Below are positions 44,736-53,133 of a DNA stretch of 64,000 nt, in pieces. The first letter of the stretch is position 1. Every line of letters begins with the position of its first letter. The stretch is from contig NC_019673.1 in NCBI RefSeq assembly GCF_000328705.1, forward strand, positions 248,001 to 312,000. Direction: 5' to 3'. The position numbers were made by a program, and so were the translations under genes. Source of the DNA: Saccharothrix espanaensis DSM 44229. GTDB taxonomy: Bacteria; Actinomycetota; Actinomycetes; Mycobacteriales; Pseudonocardiaceae. The notes under the pieces were generated by a model. That model had not been told where the DNA came from. It worked only from the letters and a program-made list of their open reading frames with translations, and did not search any database.

Positions 44736-45977
44736 TCAGCGGGAGGAGGCCAGCTCCACCTCGTCCTGGCGGGGCAGCGGCACGCCCGCGGCGACCGTGC
44801 CGCGGAACGCCCAGACCAGCGCGGCGATCGCCAGACCGGCCGCGGCGGCGGCCAGGAACGCCGCCCCGGTGCCGCTGGACTCGACCAGCAGGCCGCTGAA
44901 GAACTGGCCGACGGCCAGGCCCACGGTGACCGCGGTGACCACCCAGCCGAACGCCTCGGTGGCGGTGCCCGCCGGGGCGACCTGCTCGATGGCGGCCGAG
45001 TGGGTGGTGGCCTGCGGCGTGATCAGGGTGCCGACCACCAGCAGCGCCAGGCCCAGCCCGATCAGCGTGGTGGGGACCGCCAGCAGCAGCGACAGCAGCG
45101 CGAACCCGCCGAGCAGCACCGGCAGCCGCAGGTGCATGGCCTTGGGGAACGGCTTCATCGCGTACAGGACGCCGAAGAGGACCGAGCTGACCGACCACAG
45201 GCTCAGCAGCAGCCCGCCCAGGCCGAAGTGGCCCGCTTCCTCGGCCGCCGCCGGCACCGCGACCTCGATGAACCCGATGGTCACGCCGAAGCCCAGCGCG
45301 GCCAGGGCCACCGTGCGCATGCCCGGCGAGGCGAGCGCGCCCAGCAGGCTGCGGGTGGCGGGCTCCGGCTGCACGCCGCGCACGGTCGGGTTCAGCGCGA
45401 ACCACAGCGCGCCGACCACCATCGAGCCCGCGCCGATCACCACGCCGGTGCCCGCCCACGGTGCGGTGACCAGCAGCCCGGCCAGGCCGGGACCGAGGAT
45501 GAAGAACACCTCCATGCTGATCGCCTCGTAGGCGTACCCGGCGAGCCGGACCGAGCCGGGCGGCGTCACCCGGGCCCACAGGGCACGGGACGCGGAGCCG
45601 ACCATCGGTTCGTTCAGGCCGACCGCGAACGCCACCGGCACCAGCAGCCCGAGCGGGGCGTGGGCTTCGACGGCGATCACGGCGAGGGTGACGAACACGG
45701 CGAACAGCGACACCGCGCCGAGCAGCGGGCGGGTCGGGCCGAAGCGGTCCATCAGCCTGCCCTGCACGATCGAGCCCACCGCCACGCCGATCAGCGACGC
45801 CGCGGACACCAGACCGGCCGCGGCGAACGAGCCCGTCTCCAGCTTCACGTAGAGCAGCAGGGAGAGGCCGATCATGGCGATGGGCAGCCGGGCGAGCAGC
45901 GACGCGACCACGGGGCCGCGCATGCCGGGGGTGGTCAGGGCGGTGCGGTAGTCGGAGAGGCGGGCAGAGTGGGACAT
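44736..45977 (-). CDS. MFS transporter, drug-efflux-like
   Basis: The protein has 413 residues and about twelve helices. Motif A appears as QGRLMDRFGPTRPLL after helix 2. ATG 45977 gives a polar start (MSHSARLSDYRTALT) before the first helix. A strong operator with two perfect arms and a third half-site lies from 3 nt upstream of the ATG, so it is tightly repressed by some TetR- or MarR-like protein encoded elsewhere. Substrate unknown; efflux is likely. Confidence 0.83.
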   Translation of the reverse strand: MSHSARLSDYRTALTTPGMRGPVVASLLARLPIAMIGLSLLLYVKLETGSFAAAGLVSAASLIGVAVGSIVQGRLMDRFGPTRPLLGAVSLFAVFVTLAVIAVEAHAPLGLLVPVAFAVGLNEPMVGSASRALWARVTPPGSVRLAGYAYEAISMEVFFILGPGLAGLLVTAPWAGTGVVIGAGSMVVGALWFALNPTVRGVQPEPATRSLLGALASPGMRTVALAALGFGVTIGFIEVAVPAAAEEAGHFGLGGLLLSLWSVSSVLFGVLYAMKPFPKAMHLRLPVLLGGFALLSLLLAVPTTLIGLGLALLVVGTLITPQATTHSAAIEQVAPAGTATEAFGWVVTAVTVGLAVGQFFSGLLVESSGTGAAFLAAAAAGLAIAALVWAFRGTVAAGVPLPRQDEVELASSR

Positions 45978-45979
45978 GC

Positions 45980-46018
45980 GTACCAGTGTGCCGCACACTG
46001 GTACGCCCGTACCAGTGT
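45980..46018. promoter_or_regulatory. Strong inverted-repeat operator with extra half-site
   Basis: GTACCAGTGTG (45980-45990) and its exact complement CACACTGGTAC (45994-46004) are separated by CCG; a third half-site GTACCAGTGT follows at 46009-46018, 29 bp from the first. It lies at the start of the MFS gene. No regulator gene is adjacent. Confidence 0.85.
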
Positions 46019-46305
46019 TTTCGGCGGTGTGGTCGGTCACCAGGGCCCGTTGTGTTGCGATTCGGTCACAACAATGGGATGACCGGGTGAAACCACGCAA
46101 CGAAAGCGCTGAACAGAAGGTCCTTGAGGGTGAACGGGCTTGAGTTGGGTGGTGGGTGGCGTGCGATCGTGGGCACTACCCGCACGGGCCCGTTTCGATC
46201 GAGGTCAGGCGGGGTACCCAAGCCTCCTTCCGGCGCCAGAGGGTCGGGGCCTGAGGTGTCGGAGGTGTGGAGAAGCGCGGTCTGTCGGGGGATGGGCCGC
46301 GCAGC
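46019..46305. other. Intergenic stretch without visible gene
   Basis: Between the MFS operator and the Crp terminator I see no convincing coding sequence on either strand. Short open frames here lack start sites and family features. Confidence 0.5.
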
Positions 46306-46353
46306 ACAACAAGACCGGTGCGCCGCGTCGGGGGCGGCGCCCGGTCTTGTTGT
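46306..46353 (-). terminator. Crp-gene terminator
   Basis: ACAACAAGACCGG and CCGGTCTTGTTGT are exact 13-bp arms, continued by a GC-rich inner stem (GCGCCGC/GCGGCGC) with one bulge. It starts 35 nt after the Crp stop and can act in both directions. Confidence 0.8.
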
Positions 46354-46387
46354 CCTTCGAGGACTCGCCTCGGTGCGGTCCGAGTTC

Positions 46388-47062
46388 CTAGCGGGCCCGG
46401 CGCGCCAGCCGCTCCGGGTCGAGGATCAGCACGCTCTTGCCCTCCAGCCGCAGCCAGCCGCGGTGGGCGAAGTCGGCCAGGGCCTTGTTCACCGTTTCCC
46501 GCGACGCGCCGACGAACTGGGCGATCTCCTCCTGCGTCAGGTCGTGGGTGACCCGCAGCAGACCGGCCTCTTGGCTGCCGAAGCGCTGCGCGAGCTGCAA
46601 CAACGCCTTGGCGACGCGGCCGGGCACGTCGGTGAAGATCAGGTCGGCCAGCATGGAGTTCGTCCGGCGCAGCCTGCGCGCCAGCGCCCGCAGCAACTGC
46701 TCCGCGATCTCCGGCCGGTTGGTGATCCACTGCCGCAGTGCCGGTCGGTCCATGCTCACCGCGCGCACCTCGGTCACGGTGGTGGCGGTGGACGTGCGCG
46801 GACCGGGGTCGAAGATCGACAGCTCGCCGAACATGTCGGAGGGCCCGAAGATCCCCAACAGGTTCTCCCGACCGTCCGGCGACTTGCGGCCGATCTTCAC
46901 CTTCCCGGACTGGATGATGTAGAGCCGGTCGCCCGGCTCGCCTTCCGCGAAGATCACGTGGCCACGCGGGAATTCAACGGACTCCAGCGTCTGCGCCAGT
47001 GCCTCCGCTGCAGCCGGTTCAACCCCCTGGAAAATGCCCGCGCGGGCCAGGGTCTCGTCCAC
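46388..47062 (-). CDS. crp: Crp/Fnr family regulator (cAMP receptor protein, Rv3676 type)
   Basis: The protein has 224 residues. The cyclic-nucleotide domain at about 8-125 has the phosphate-binding cassette [19 protein letters not shown]; the winged helix has [20 protein letters not shown] with the recognition residues RETVNK. Order and sequence style match GlxR/Crp of corynebacteria and mycobacteria, a global regulator of carbon, respiration and resuscitation genes. GTG 47062 has AGGAGGG 6 nt upstream. It is monocistronic between two terminators. Confidence 0.95.
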   Translation of the reverse strand: MDETLARAGIFQGVEPAAAEALAQTLESVEFPRGHVIFAEGEPGDRLYIIQSGKVKIGRKSPDGRENLLGIFGPSDMFGELSIFDPGPRTSTATTVTEVRAVSMDRPALRQWITNRPEIAEQLLRALARRLRRTNSMLADLIFTDVPGRVAKALLQLAQRFGSQEAGLLRVTHDLTQEEIAQFVGASRETVNKALADFAHRGWLRLEGKSVLILDPERLARRAR

Positions 47063-47210
47063 CTCGTCCCTCCTGTCGAGACGCGACGGCTGGTCGAGCG
47101 CGTTCCGCCTTCTGGCGGATCAGCGCCTGCCGTCGATCACTGAGTGCAGTCTAGGCGCTGTGTGGTGGTTCGCCTTTCGGCGCGCCGCCGCACAGCTCCC
47201 GGACAGCCCG

Positions 47211-47242
47211 AAAAGGCCCACCGGGGGTGACCCCGCGGGCCT
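47211..47242 (-). terminator. Intrinsic terminator with T-run
   Basis: On the minus strand AGGCCC/GGGCCT and CGGGG/CCCCG stems are followed by TTTT, the most classical rho-independent terminator in the window. It ends the small membrane gene (stop 47261) before crp. Confidence 0.82.
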
Positions 47243-47260
47243 CGCCGGTTCGATCCGGCG

Positions 47261-47512
47261 CTAGCGGCGGGTGCGCCGCTGGCGCAGGTTCCGCGCACGA
47301 CCGCCCAGCCTGCGCAGCCGGAACAGCTCCAGCGCGCGGCCGATGCCGTGCCCGTAGAGCGCCCTGACCTCGTCGGGGCGCGCCGACTCGAGGAACTCCT
47401 CGACCTCGTCCTCCTGGACGGCGACGTGGCGCAGGCGGGCTTCAACGCGCTCCATGAAGAGCGCGAAGAACATGATCACGATCGGAACGGCGATGACGAA
47501 CCAGGCAGTCAT
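47261..47512 (-). CDS. Small single-helix membrane protein (Rv3675 position)
   Basis: The protein has 83 residues: an N-terminal helix (TAWFVIAVPIVIMFFALFME, 2-21) and a charged cytoplasmic tail with RHVAVQEDEVEEFLE and an Arg-rich C-terminus (RARNLRQRRTRR). ATG 47512 has GGAG 5 nt upstream. A small membrane protein also sits between crp and nth in M. tuberculosis. The function is unknown. Confidence 0.75.
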   Translation of the reverse strand: MTAWFVIAVPIVIMFFALFMERVEARLRHVAVQEDEVEEFLESARPDEVRALYGHGIGRALELFRLRRLGGRARNLRQRRTRR

Positions 47513-47678
47513 GATGGCTCCGATCCTTGCGCATCCCTTGTGGACGCGCATCCGAGGGGGTCTCTGTTCCGCTTCGAGGTCGTCTTGTATGTGGACGTGC
47601 ACCGCCGCCGGGTGGTTGCGCGCGGTGCCCGGGTCGGCCGGATTCGTGAGGTCGGCCGGGCGTGTCGGTCGGTGGCAG

Positions 47679-47684
47679 TAGCCT
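47679..47684 (+). promoter_or_regulatory. Leaderless-type -10 box of the nth-marP operon
   Basis: TAGCCT stands 6 nt before the nth ATG with no ribosome site between. Confidence 0.45.
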
Positions 47685-47690
47685 TCTCCC

Positions 47691-48458
47691 ATGGCTCGCA
47701 GCACGGTCAAGAAGCCGGAGACCCCGCTGGGCCTCACCCGGCGCGCTCGTCGGATGGTCCGCGTACTGCACCAGGGTTACCCCGACGCGCACTGCGAACT
47801 CGACTTCACGACACCGCTGGAACTGCTGGTCGCCGTGGTGCTGTCCGCGCAAACCACCGACGTCCGGGTGAACATGGTCACCCCGGCGCTGTTCGCGCGC
47901 TACCGGAAGGCCGCCGACTACGCCTCCGCCGACCGCACCGAGCTGGAGGAGCTCATCCGCTCCACCGGCTTCTACCGCAACAAGGCCACCTCGCTGATCG
48001 GCCTGGGCTCGGCCCTGGTCGAGCGGTTCGGCGGCGAGGTGCCCGGCACGCTGGCCGAGCTGGTCACGCTGCCCGGCGTCGGCCGCAAGACGGCGAATGT
48101 GGTGCTCGGCGACGCGTTCGGCGTGCCCGGGATCACCGTCGACACCCACTTCGGCCGGCTGGTCCGCCGCTGGGGCTGGACCGAGGAGGAGGACCCGGTC
48201 AAGGTCGAGCACGCGATCGGCGCACTGGTCGAGCGCAAGGACTGGACGCTGCTCTCGCACCGGACGATCTTCCACGGCCGGCGCGTCTGCCACGCCCGCA
48301 CGCCCGCCTGCGGCGCGTGCCTGCTGGCCCCGCAGTGCCCCTCCTACGGCATCGGCCAGGTCGACCCGGCCAAGGCCGAGAAGCTGGTCAAGGGCGAGGA
48401 GGCAGCGCACCTGATCGCGCTGGCCGAACGGGTCCGGGCGGGGGAGAGACTGGCGTGA
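47691..48458 (+). CDS. nth: Endonuclease III
   Basis: It removes oxidised pyrimidines and nicks the DNA (glycosylase/AP lyase). The 255 residues show the helix-hairpin-helix [14 protein letters not shown] with the catalytic Lys, the catalytic Asp in TVDTHFGRL, and the [4Fe-4S] cysteines C200, C207, C210 and C216 in C-x6-C-x2-C-x5-C spacing. It leads an operon nth-tlpA-nudix-marP linked by GTGA and ATGA overlaps, the same order as Rv3674c-Rv3671c. Confidence 0.96.
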   Translation: MARSTVKKPETPLGLTRRARRMVRVLHQGYPDAHCELDFTTPLELLVAVVLSAQTTDVRVNMVTPALFARYRKAADYASADRTELEELIRSTGFYRNKATSLIGLGSALVERFGGEVPGTLAELVTLPGVGRKTANVVLGDAFGVPGITVDTHFGRLVRRWGWTEEEDPVKVEHAIGALVERKDWTLLSHRTIFHGRRVCHARTPACGACLLAPQCPSYGIGQVDPAKAEKLVKGEEAAHLIALAERVRAGERLA

Positions 48459-49051
48459 GCCGGGCAGTTCGGTGGGCCGCGGTCGTCCTGGTGCTCGCGG
48501 TGGCCGGGGTGGTGGCCCTGTGGCCGCGCGCCTCGGACACCGACCCGCCGCCGGACCGACCGGCCGCCTCCGGCCGACCGGCACCGGACCTGGGCCCGCT
48601 GCGCGAGCAGGCGGCGCTGCGGCCGTGCCCCAAGGGGGAGGGCGGGCCCGAGGTGCTGCGCGGCGTGACCGCCCGCTGCCTGGGCGACGGCTCCGCGCTC
48701 GACGTCGCGTCCGCCCTGCCGGGGCGGGCGGTGGTGAACTTCTGGGCGACCTGGTGCGTTCCCTGTCAAGGAGAGCTGAAGGTGCTCGACGCGTACGCGC
48801 GCGAACCGGGCGCGGTCCCGGTGGTGACCGTGCTGGTGGAGAGCAAGGAAGGCGACGGCCTGGAACTGCTGCGCAAGCTCGACGTGCGCCTGCCGGCCGT
48901 GTTCAGCGAGGAGGACGCGGTGCGCAAGGCCGTGCGGCCGAGGCCGGGGATGCCGGTGACCTACGTCGTCGGTGCCGACGGCACGCTGGCCGAGGTCACC
49001 AAGTACCCCGTGCTGACCAGCGTCGACCAGGTGCGCGAGGTGGTCGGATGA
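48455..49051 (+). CDS. TlpA-like membrane-anchored thioredoxin
   Basis: The protein has 198 residues. The N-terminal helix at about 5-23 anchors it; the thioredoxin domain has the active site WCVPC (100-104) in [16 protein letters not shown] and the cis-Pro in [12 protein letters not shown]. An extra Cys pair (C58, C75) lies before the domain. It acts outside the membrane on disulfides, perhaps of MarP encoded two genes on, which needs a disulfide. GTG overlaps the nth stop. Confidence 0.93.
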   Translation: MSRAVRWAAVVLVLAVAGVVALWPRASDTDPPPDRPAASGRPAPDLGPLREQAALRPCPKGEGGPEVLRGVTARCLGDGSALDVASALPGRAVVNFWATWCVPCQGELKVLDAYAREPGAVPVVTVLVESKEGDGLELLRKLDVRLPAVFSEEDAVRKAVRPRPGMPVTYVVGADGTLAEVTKYPVLTSVDQVREVVG

Positions 49052-49710
49052 GCGCGCTGGCGAGCCCGGAGGACGTCCCGGGGTGGATGAGCGGGCTGGT
49101 GAAGGCCACCGCCGGGATCGACGCCCGCAGGTTCACCAGGATCTCCCCGCCGGCGGACGGCGCGGGGCGGGCCGCGGCGGTGCTGATGCTGTTCGGCGAG
49201 GGCCCGAACGGCCCCGACGTGCTGCTGCTGCGCCGCTCGGACACGCTCGGCTCGCACCCCGGCCAGGTGGCGTTCCCCGGCGGCGCGGCCGACCCGACCG
49301 ACGACGGCCCGGTCGACACGGCGCTGCGCGAGGCGTACGAGGAGACCGGCGTGCTGCGCTCCGGCGTGCGCCCGGTCGCCCAGCTGCCCGACCTCTACGT
49401 GCCGGTGTCGAAGTTCGTGGTCACTCCGGTGCTGGCGCACTGGGACCGGCCGTCGCCGGTCGCGCCGGTCGACTTCAACGAGACCGCCGCCGTGGCCAGG
49501 GTGCCGATCGCGCACCTGGCCGATCCGGCCAACCGGTTCCGGGTCACCCACCCGTCCGGCTACAGCGGACCGGCGTTCTCCGCACCTGGCATGTTGGTGT
49601 GGGGGTTCACCGCCGGCCTGCTCGACGGGCTGCTCTCGCTGGGCGGCTGGGAACAGCCGTGGGACAGGACCGACGTGCGCGACCTTGAGCTAGCGTTGCG
49701 CGCTACGTGA
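49048..49710 (+). CDS. Nudix hydrolase, CoA-diphosphatase-like
   Basis: The protein has 220 residues. The sequence LLLRRSDTLGSHPGQVAFPG, then the Nudix box GGAADPTDDG...ALREAYEETGV, matches the NUDT7/NudL coenzyme-A group in which the LLxxR...HxGxVxFPG signature precedes the box. ATG overlaps the tlpA stop by ATGA. It corresponds to Rv3672c of M. tuberculosis. Confidence 0.9.
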   Translation: MSALASPEDVPGWMSGLVKATAGIDARRFTRISPPADGAGRAAAVLMLFGEGPNGPDVLLLRRSDTLGSHPGQVAFPGGAADPTDDGPVDTALREAYEETGVLRSGVRPVAQLPDLYVPVSKFVVTPVLAHWDRPSPVAPVDFNETAAVARVPIAHLADPANRFRVTHPSGYSGPAFSAPGMLVWGFTAGLLDGLLSLGGWEQPWDRTDVRDLELALRAT

Positions 49711-49726
49711 CGGAGGGTTGGGCTGC

Positions 49727-50914
49727 GTGAACTGGGTTGACCTGCTTGTCCTTGCGCTGGCCGCCTTCGCCGCGGTCTCCGGCGCCCGGCAGGGCATGGT
49801 CGTCGCGCTGCCCGCGTTCGTCGGGGTGCTGATCGGTCTGGTCCTCGGCACGCAGCTGGCCCCGCTGGTGGTCGCCCAGTTCGAGAACGTGGTCACCAAG
49901 GTCGTGTTCGCGGTGGGGATCGTGGTGCTGCTGGTCGCGCTCGGCGAGACGCTCGGCGTCTACGTCGGCCGCACGATCAAGCCCAAGGTCAACTCCAGCC
50001 CGCTGCGCGGCGCGGACAACGCGCTGGGCGCGATCGTGCAGGGCGCGGTGGTGTTCGTGGTGGCGTGGATGATCGCGCTGCCGCTGACCATGGTCGCCGG
50101 CCTGCCGTCGCTGGCCAAGGCGCTCAACCAGTCGGTGATCCTGTCCACCGTCGACGGCACCATGCCGCAGGCCGCCCGGACGCTCTCCCAGGACCTGCAG
50201 AACCTGTTCGACGTGTCGGGCTTCCCGGCGGCGATGGACCCGTTCAACCGGACGCCGCTCAAGGAGGTCGGCCCGCCCGACCCGGCGCTGTCGGCCAACC
50301 CCATCGTGCAGAAGCTGCGGCCCAGCGTGCTCAAGGTGCGCGGGCGCGCGCCGTCGTGCTCGCGGGCGCTGGAGGGCACCGGGTTCGTCATCGCGCCGGA
50401 ACGGGTGATGACCAACGCCCACGTCGTGGCCGGGACCAGCGAGGTCACCGTCGAGGTCGGGCGCGGCCAGTTCGACGCCACCGTCGTGCACTACGACCCG
50501 CAGACCGACGTGGCGGTCCTGGCCGTGCCGGACCTGGAGGCCGAGCCGCTGGAGTTCCGCACCGACGAGATCAAGCAGGGCGAGGACGGGATCGTGCTCG
50601 GCTACCCGCTGGACGGGCCGTACACGGCGTCCGAGGCGCGCATCCGGGAACGCATCCCGATGCTGCGCGGCCCGGACATCTACGACGCGGCGACCGTGAC
50701 CCGGGACGTCTACACGGTCCGGGCGAAGGTGCGCAGCGGCAACTCCGGCGGCCCGCTGATCGACCCGCAGGGGCGGGTGATGGGCGTGGTCTTCGGCGCG
50801 GCCGTGGACGACCAGGAGACCGGTTTCGTGCTCACCGCGCAGGAGGTGGCCCAGGAGGTCGCCGACGCCCCCGGCCAGGTCCGCCGGGCGTCCACCCAGA
50901 CCTGCGCGTCCTGA
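49727..50914 (+). CDS. marP: MarP-like membrane serine protease
   Basis: The protein has 395 residues: four N-terminal helices of CvpA type (about 4-20, 25-42, 55-80 and 103-125) and a periplasmic chymotrypsin-like domain with H232 (NAHVVAG), D261 (PQTDVAVL) and S340 (RSGNSGGPL). C211 and C393 are placed as the disulfide that controls activity in M. tuberculosis MarP (Rv3671c), which is needed for acid and oxidative stress survival. GTG 49727 is 16 nt after the Nudix stop. Confidence 0.95.
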   Translation: MNWVDLLVLALAAFAAVSGARQGMVVALPAFVGVLIGLVLGTQLAPLVVAQFENVVTKVVFAVGIVVLLVALGETLGVYVGRTIKPKVNSSPLRGADNALGAIVQGAVVFVVAWMIALPLTMVAGLPSLAKALNQSVILSTVDGTMPQAARTLSQDLQNLFDVSGFPAAMDPFNRTPLKEVGPPDPALSANPIVQKLRPSVLKVRGRAPSCSRALEGTGFVIAPERVMTNAHVVAGTSEVTVEVGRGQFDATVVHYDPQTDVAVLAVPDLEAEPLEFRTDEIKQGEDGIVLGYPLDGPYTASEARIRERIPMLRGPDIYDAATVTRDVYTVRAKVRSGNSGGPLIDPQGRVMGVVFGAAVDDQETGFVLTAQEVAQEVADAPGQVRRASTQTCAS

Positions 50915-50951
50915 TCACCCGATCTCCACATCCCGCTGCTTGGCTGGCCGG

Positions 50952-51704
50952 GTGGACACGATCGGGTACTTGGACGCGGTGGCCCGGCACGACACCGCAC
51001 GGGCCTACAAGCAACGGCTGCTCAGCGCGCTGGACGTGTGGCGGCGGCACACCGTGGTGGACGTCGGCTGCGGTCCGGGCGCGGACCTGGTCGACCTGGC
51101 CGCGACCGGCGCGGAGTGGGTGATCGGGATCGACGCCGACCCGGAGATGGTGGCGGCGGCGCGGGCGCGCACCGAGGAGTACCCGGCGGTCGACGTGCAC
51201 CGGGCCGACGCCGCGGCGCTGCCGCTGGCCGACGCGATGGTGGACCGGGCCCGGCTGGACCGGGTGCTGCACCGGGTGGACTCGCCCGCGGCGGTGTTCG
51301 CCGAGCTGCGGCGGGTGCTGCGGCCGGACGGGATCGCCGTGGTGGCGCAGCCGGACTGGGACACCATCACCGTCGACCCGGGCGACGTGCGGGTGGGCCG
51401 CGCGGTCCGGGACTTCCTGTGCGACCAGGTCGTGCCGGGCGCGACGGTCGGCCGCCGGGTGGCACGCCTGGCCGAGCGGGCCGGGTTCGAGGTCGACCTG
51501 CACGTGACCGCGCCGGTGATCCGGGACTTCGCCGCCGCCGACGAGATCCTCGGGTTGCGGCGCAACGCGGAACGGGCCGTGCGCGGCGGCGGGCTCGCGC
51601 CGGACGTGGCGCGCCGGTGGTTGCACGAGCTGGGGACGGCACCGTTCCTGGCGACGTTCCTGCTGTTCACCGCCGTGCTGCGGCCCCGTGGAGGAACTCG
51701 GTGA
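50952..51704 (+). CDS. SAM-dependent methyltransferase
   Basis: This 250-residue class I enzyme has motif I VVDVGCGPGADLVDLA, IGIDADPEMVAAAR as the acidic loop, and VHRADAAALPLADAMVD. GTG 50952 fits the usual family start; TTG 50940 is possible. The substrate is unknown. It lies between marP and the ephE-like gene, which it overlaps at the 3' end by 38 nt on the opposite strand. Confidence 0.85.
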   Translation: MDTIGYLDAVARHDTARAYKQRLLSALDVWRRHTVVDVGCGPGADLVDLAATGAEWVIGIDADPEMVAAARARTEEYPAVDVHRADAAALPLADAMVDRARLDRVLHRVDSPAAVFAELRRVLRPDGIAVVAQPDWDTITVDPGDVRVGRAVRDFLCDQVVPGATVGRRVARLAERAGFEVDLHVTAPVIRDFAAADEILGLRRNAERAVRGGGLAPDVARRWLHELGTAPFLATFLLFTAVLRPRGGTR

Positions 51705-52605
51705 TCAGCTTGCTGGTGGTGTGCGGCGCTTCCTGGTGCGGGAAGTGCCCCACCTCGGGCAGGCAGCGGTAGCGGGAGTTCGGGCCGACCCACTGGCCCG
51801 AGTCGGACGCGGTCGACGCCAGCATCACCGGGTCCTGCGCGCCCTGAAGTTGCAGCACCGGCATCGTCAGCCGGCGGTCCACGACCTCGGCGAACCGGCG
51901 GCCGTCGCTGCGCAGCTGCGAGCGCACCGCCCAGCGGTGGTACTCCAGCGCGGAGTGCGCCACGGCGGGCACCAGCATCGCCTCCCGGTTGCGCCGCAGC
52001 ACCTCGTCGAACTCCGGCGAGACCGTCCACTTCGGACCGGCCCACGCCGAGATCAGCCGGGCCACCTCCGCGCCGCCGTTGCGGGTGAGCTTGCGCTCGG
52101 GGTACAGCGGCACCTGGAAGCGGAACACGTGCGAGGCGGCCCGGCCCTGCCGGCGCGGGTGCCGGCGGATCGCCCGGCGCAGCGCCAGCGGGTGCGGCGC
52201 GGACACCGCGGTGACGGTGTGCACCAGCCGGGGGTGCATCGCGGCGACCGTCCACGCCAGCAGCCCGCCCCAGGCGTGGCCGACGACGTGCGCCTTGGCC
52301 GCGCCGAGCGCCTTGACCAGCCCCGCGACGTCACCGGCGAGGGTGAAGCCGTCGTAGCCGCGCGGCGGTTTGTCCGAGTCGCCGTAGCCGCGCAGGTCGA
52401 CCGCGACGGCCCGGAAGCCGGCGTCGGCGAGCGCCACCAGCTGGTGCCGCCACGACCACCAGAACTCCGGGAACCCGTGCAGCATCAGCACGAGCGGTCC
52501 ATCGCCCAGCTCGGCGACGTGCAGGCGGATGCCGTTCGCGGACACGTCGCGGTGCGTCCAGGGCCCGGGGACCCGGACCGTCGACGGGTCCGGCGGCAGC
52601 CGCAC
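51667..52605 (-). CDS. EphE-like alpha/beta hydrolase with Ala at the nucleophile
   Basis: The protein has 312 residues of epoxide-hydrolase type: the oxyanion HGFPEFWWSWRHQ, RGYGDSDKPPRGYDGFTLAG typical of that family, the acid in LQGAQDPVML and the His in VGHFPHQEAPH. In the elbow, however, GHAWGG replaces GHDWGG, so A111 stands where the catalytic Asp should be. It corresponds to Rv3670 (EphE) in order. The present enzyme may be inactive or use another mechanism. GTG 52605 is 8 nt after the upstream stop. Confidence 0.88.
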   Translation of the reverse strand: MRLPPDPSTVRVPGPWTHRDVSANGIRLHVAELGDGPLVLMLHGFPEFWWSWRHQLVALADAGFRAVAVDLRGYGDSDKPPRGYDGFTLAGDVAGLVKALGAAKAHVVGHAWGGLLAWTVAAMHPRLVHTVTAVSAPHPLALRRAIRRHPRRQGRAASHVFRFQVPLYPERKLTRNGGAEVARLISAWAGPKWTVSPEFDEVLRRNREAMLVPAVAHSALEYHRWAVRSQLRSDGRRFAEVVDRRLTMPVLQLQGAQDPVMLASTASDSGQWVGPNSRYRCLPEVGHFPHQEAPHTTSKLITEFLHGAAARR

Positions 52606-52613
52606 GGCGCTGC

Positions 52614-53093
52614 TCAGGACTCGTCGCCGCGGTGGGTGAGCGCCGCGACGGTGTCCTTGGCCGACTCGATCGTCCTGGTGGGCGCGCGCAGCTTCTTCAT
52701 CTTGCGGTAGCCCAGGAACGCGAACCCGGCCACGGCGAGCAGCATCGCGCCGAACACGATCAGGAACGCCGCCCAGCGCGGCAGCCACTCGGCCAGCAGC
52801 TCGGCGGCGAAGAAGAAGAAGAAGAACGAGCTGAACAGCAGGACGGTCAGCGCCACGATGAAGTAGACGCTGCCCTTGACGCCCTTCTTCACCTCGCCGG
52901 CGATCTCCGACTTGGCGAGCTCGACCTCTGCTCTGACCAGCGTCGACAAGTGCGAGGTCGCGTCGCGGACCAGGCCGCCGATGGACGTCTCCTCCGCGAT
53001 CTTGGCCGCGCTCTCCGCGGTCAACGGGATCGACGGAACAGGGGGCAGTCCGCTGCCGTTGGTGTTCTCCCGAGCGCTGGTCACGCTGCTCAT
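52614..53093 (-). CDS. Holin-like superfamily X / DUF1469 membrane protein
   Basis: The protein has 159 residues: a polar N-terminal half with amphipathic LVRAEVELAKSEIAGEVKKG, the pattern of actinobacterial phage-holin-like DUF1469 proteins, then two membrane helices (about 75-95 and 105-125) and a basic tail (YRKMKKLRAPTRTIE). It is not a phage gene; in M. tuberculosis Rv3669 is at this place. ATG 53093 is used. The role may be in envelope stability or transport. Confidence 0.85.
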   Translation of the reverse strand: MSSVTSARENTNGSGLPPVPSIPLTAESAAKIAEETSIGGLVRDATSHLSTLVRAEVELAKSEIAGEVKKGVKGSVYFIVALTVLLFSSFFFFFFAAELLAEWLPRWAAFLIVFGAMLLAVAGFAFLGYRKMKKLRAPTRTIESAKDTVAALTHRGDES

Positions 53094-53133
53094 CGTGCCA
53101 TGCACCGGATCCCGGGGCCGCTCGACCGGCGGA

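Noticed and set aside
44103..46082. Open frame of 659 codons on the plus strand opposite the clamp and MFS genes
   Set aside because: Translates to Arg/His/Gly-rich text with no domain; both minus-strand genes under it have clear families. A high-GC shadow.
52614..53093. Holin-like gene as a sign of a prophage
   Set aside because: No other phage gene nearby; the same gene sits at this place in mycobacterial chromosomes.
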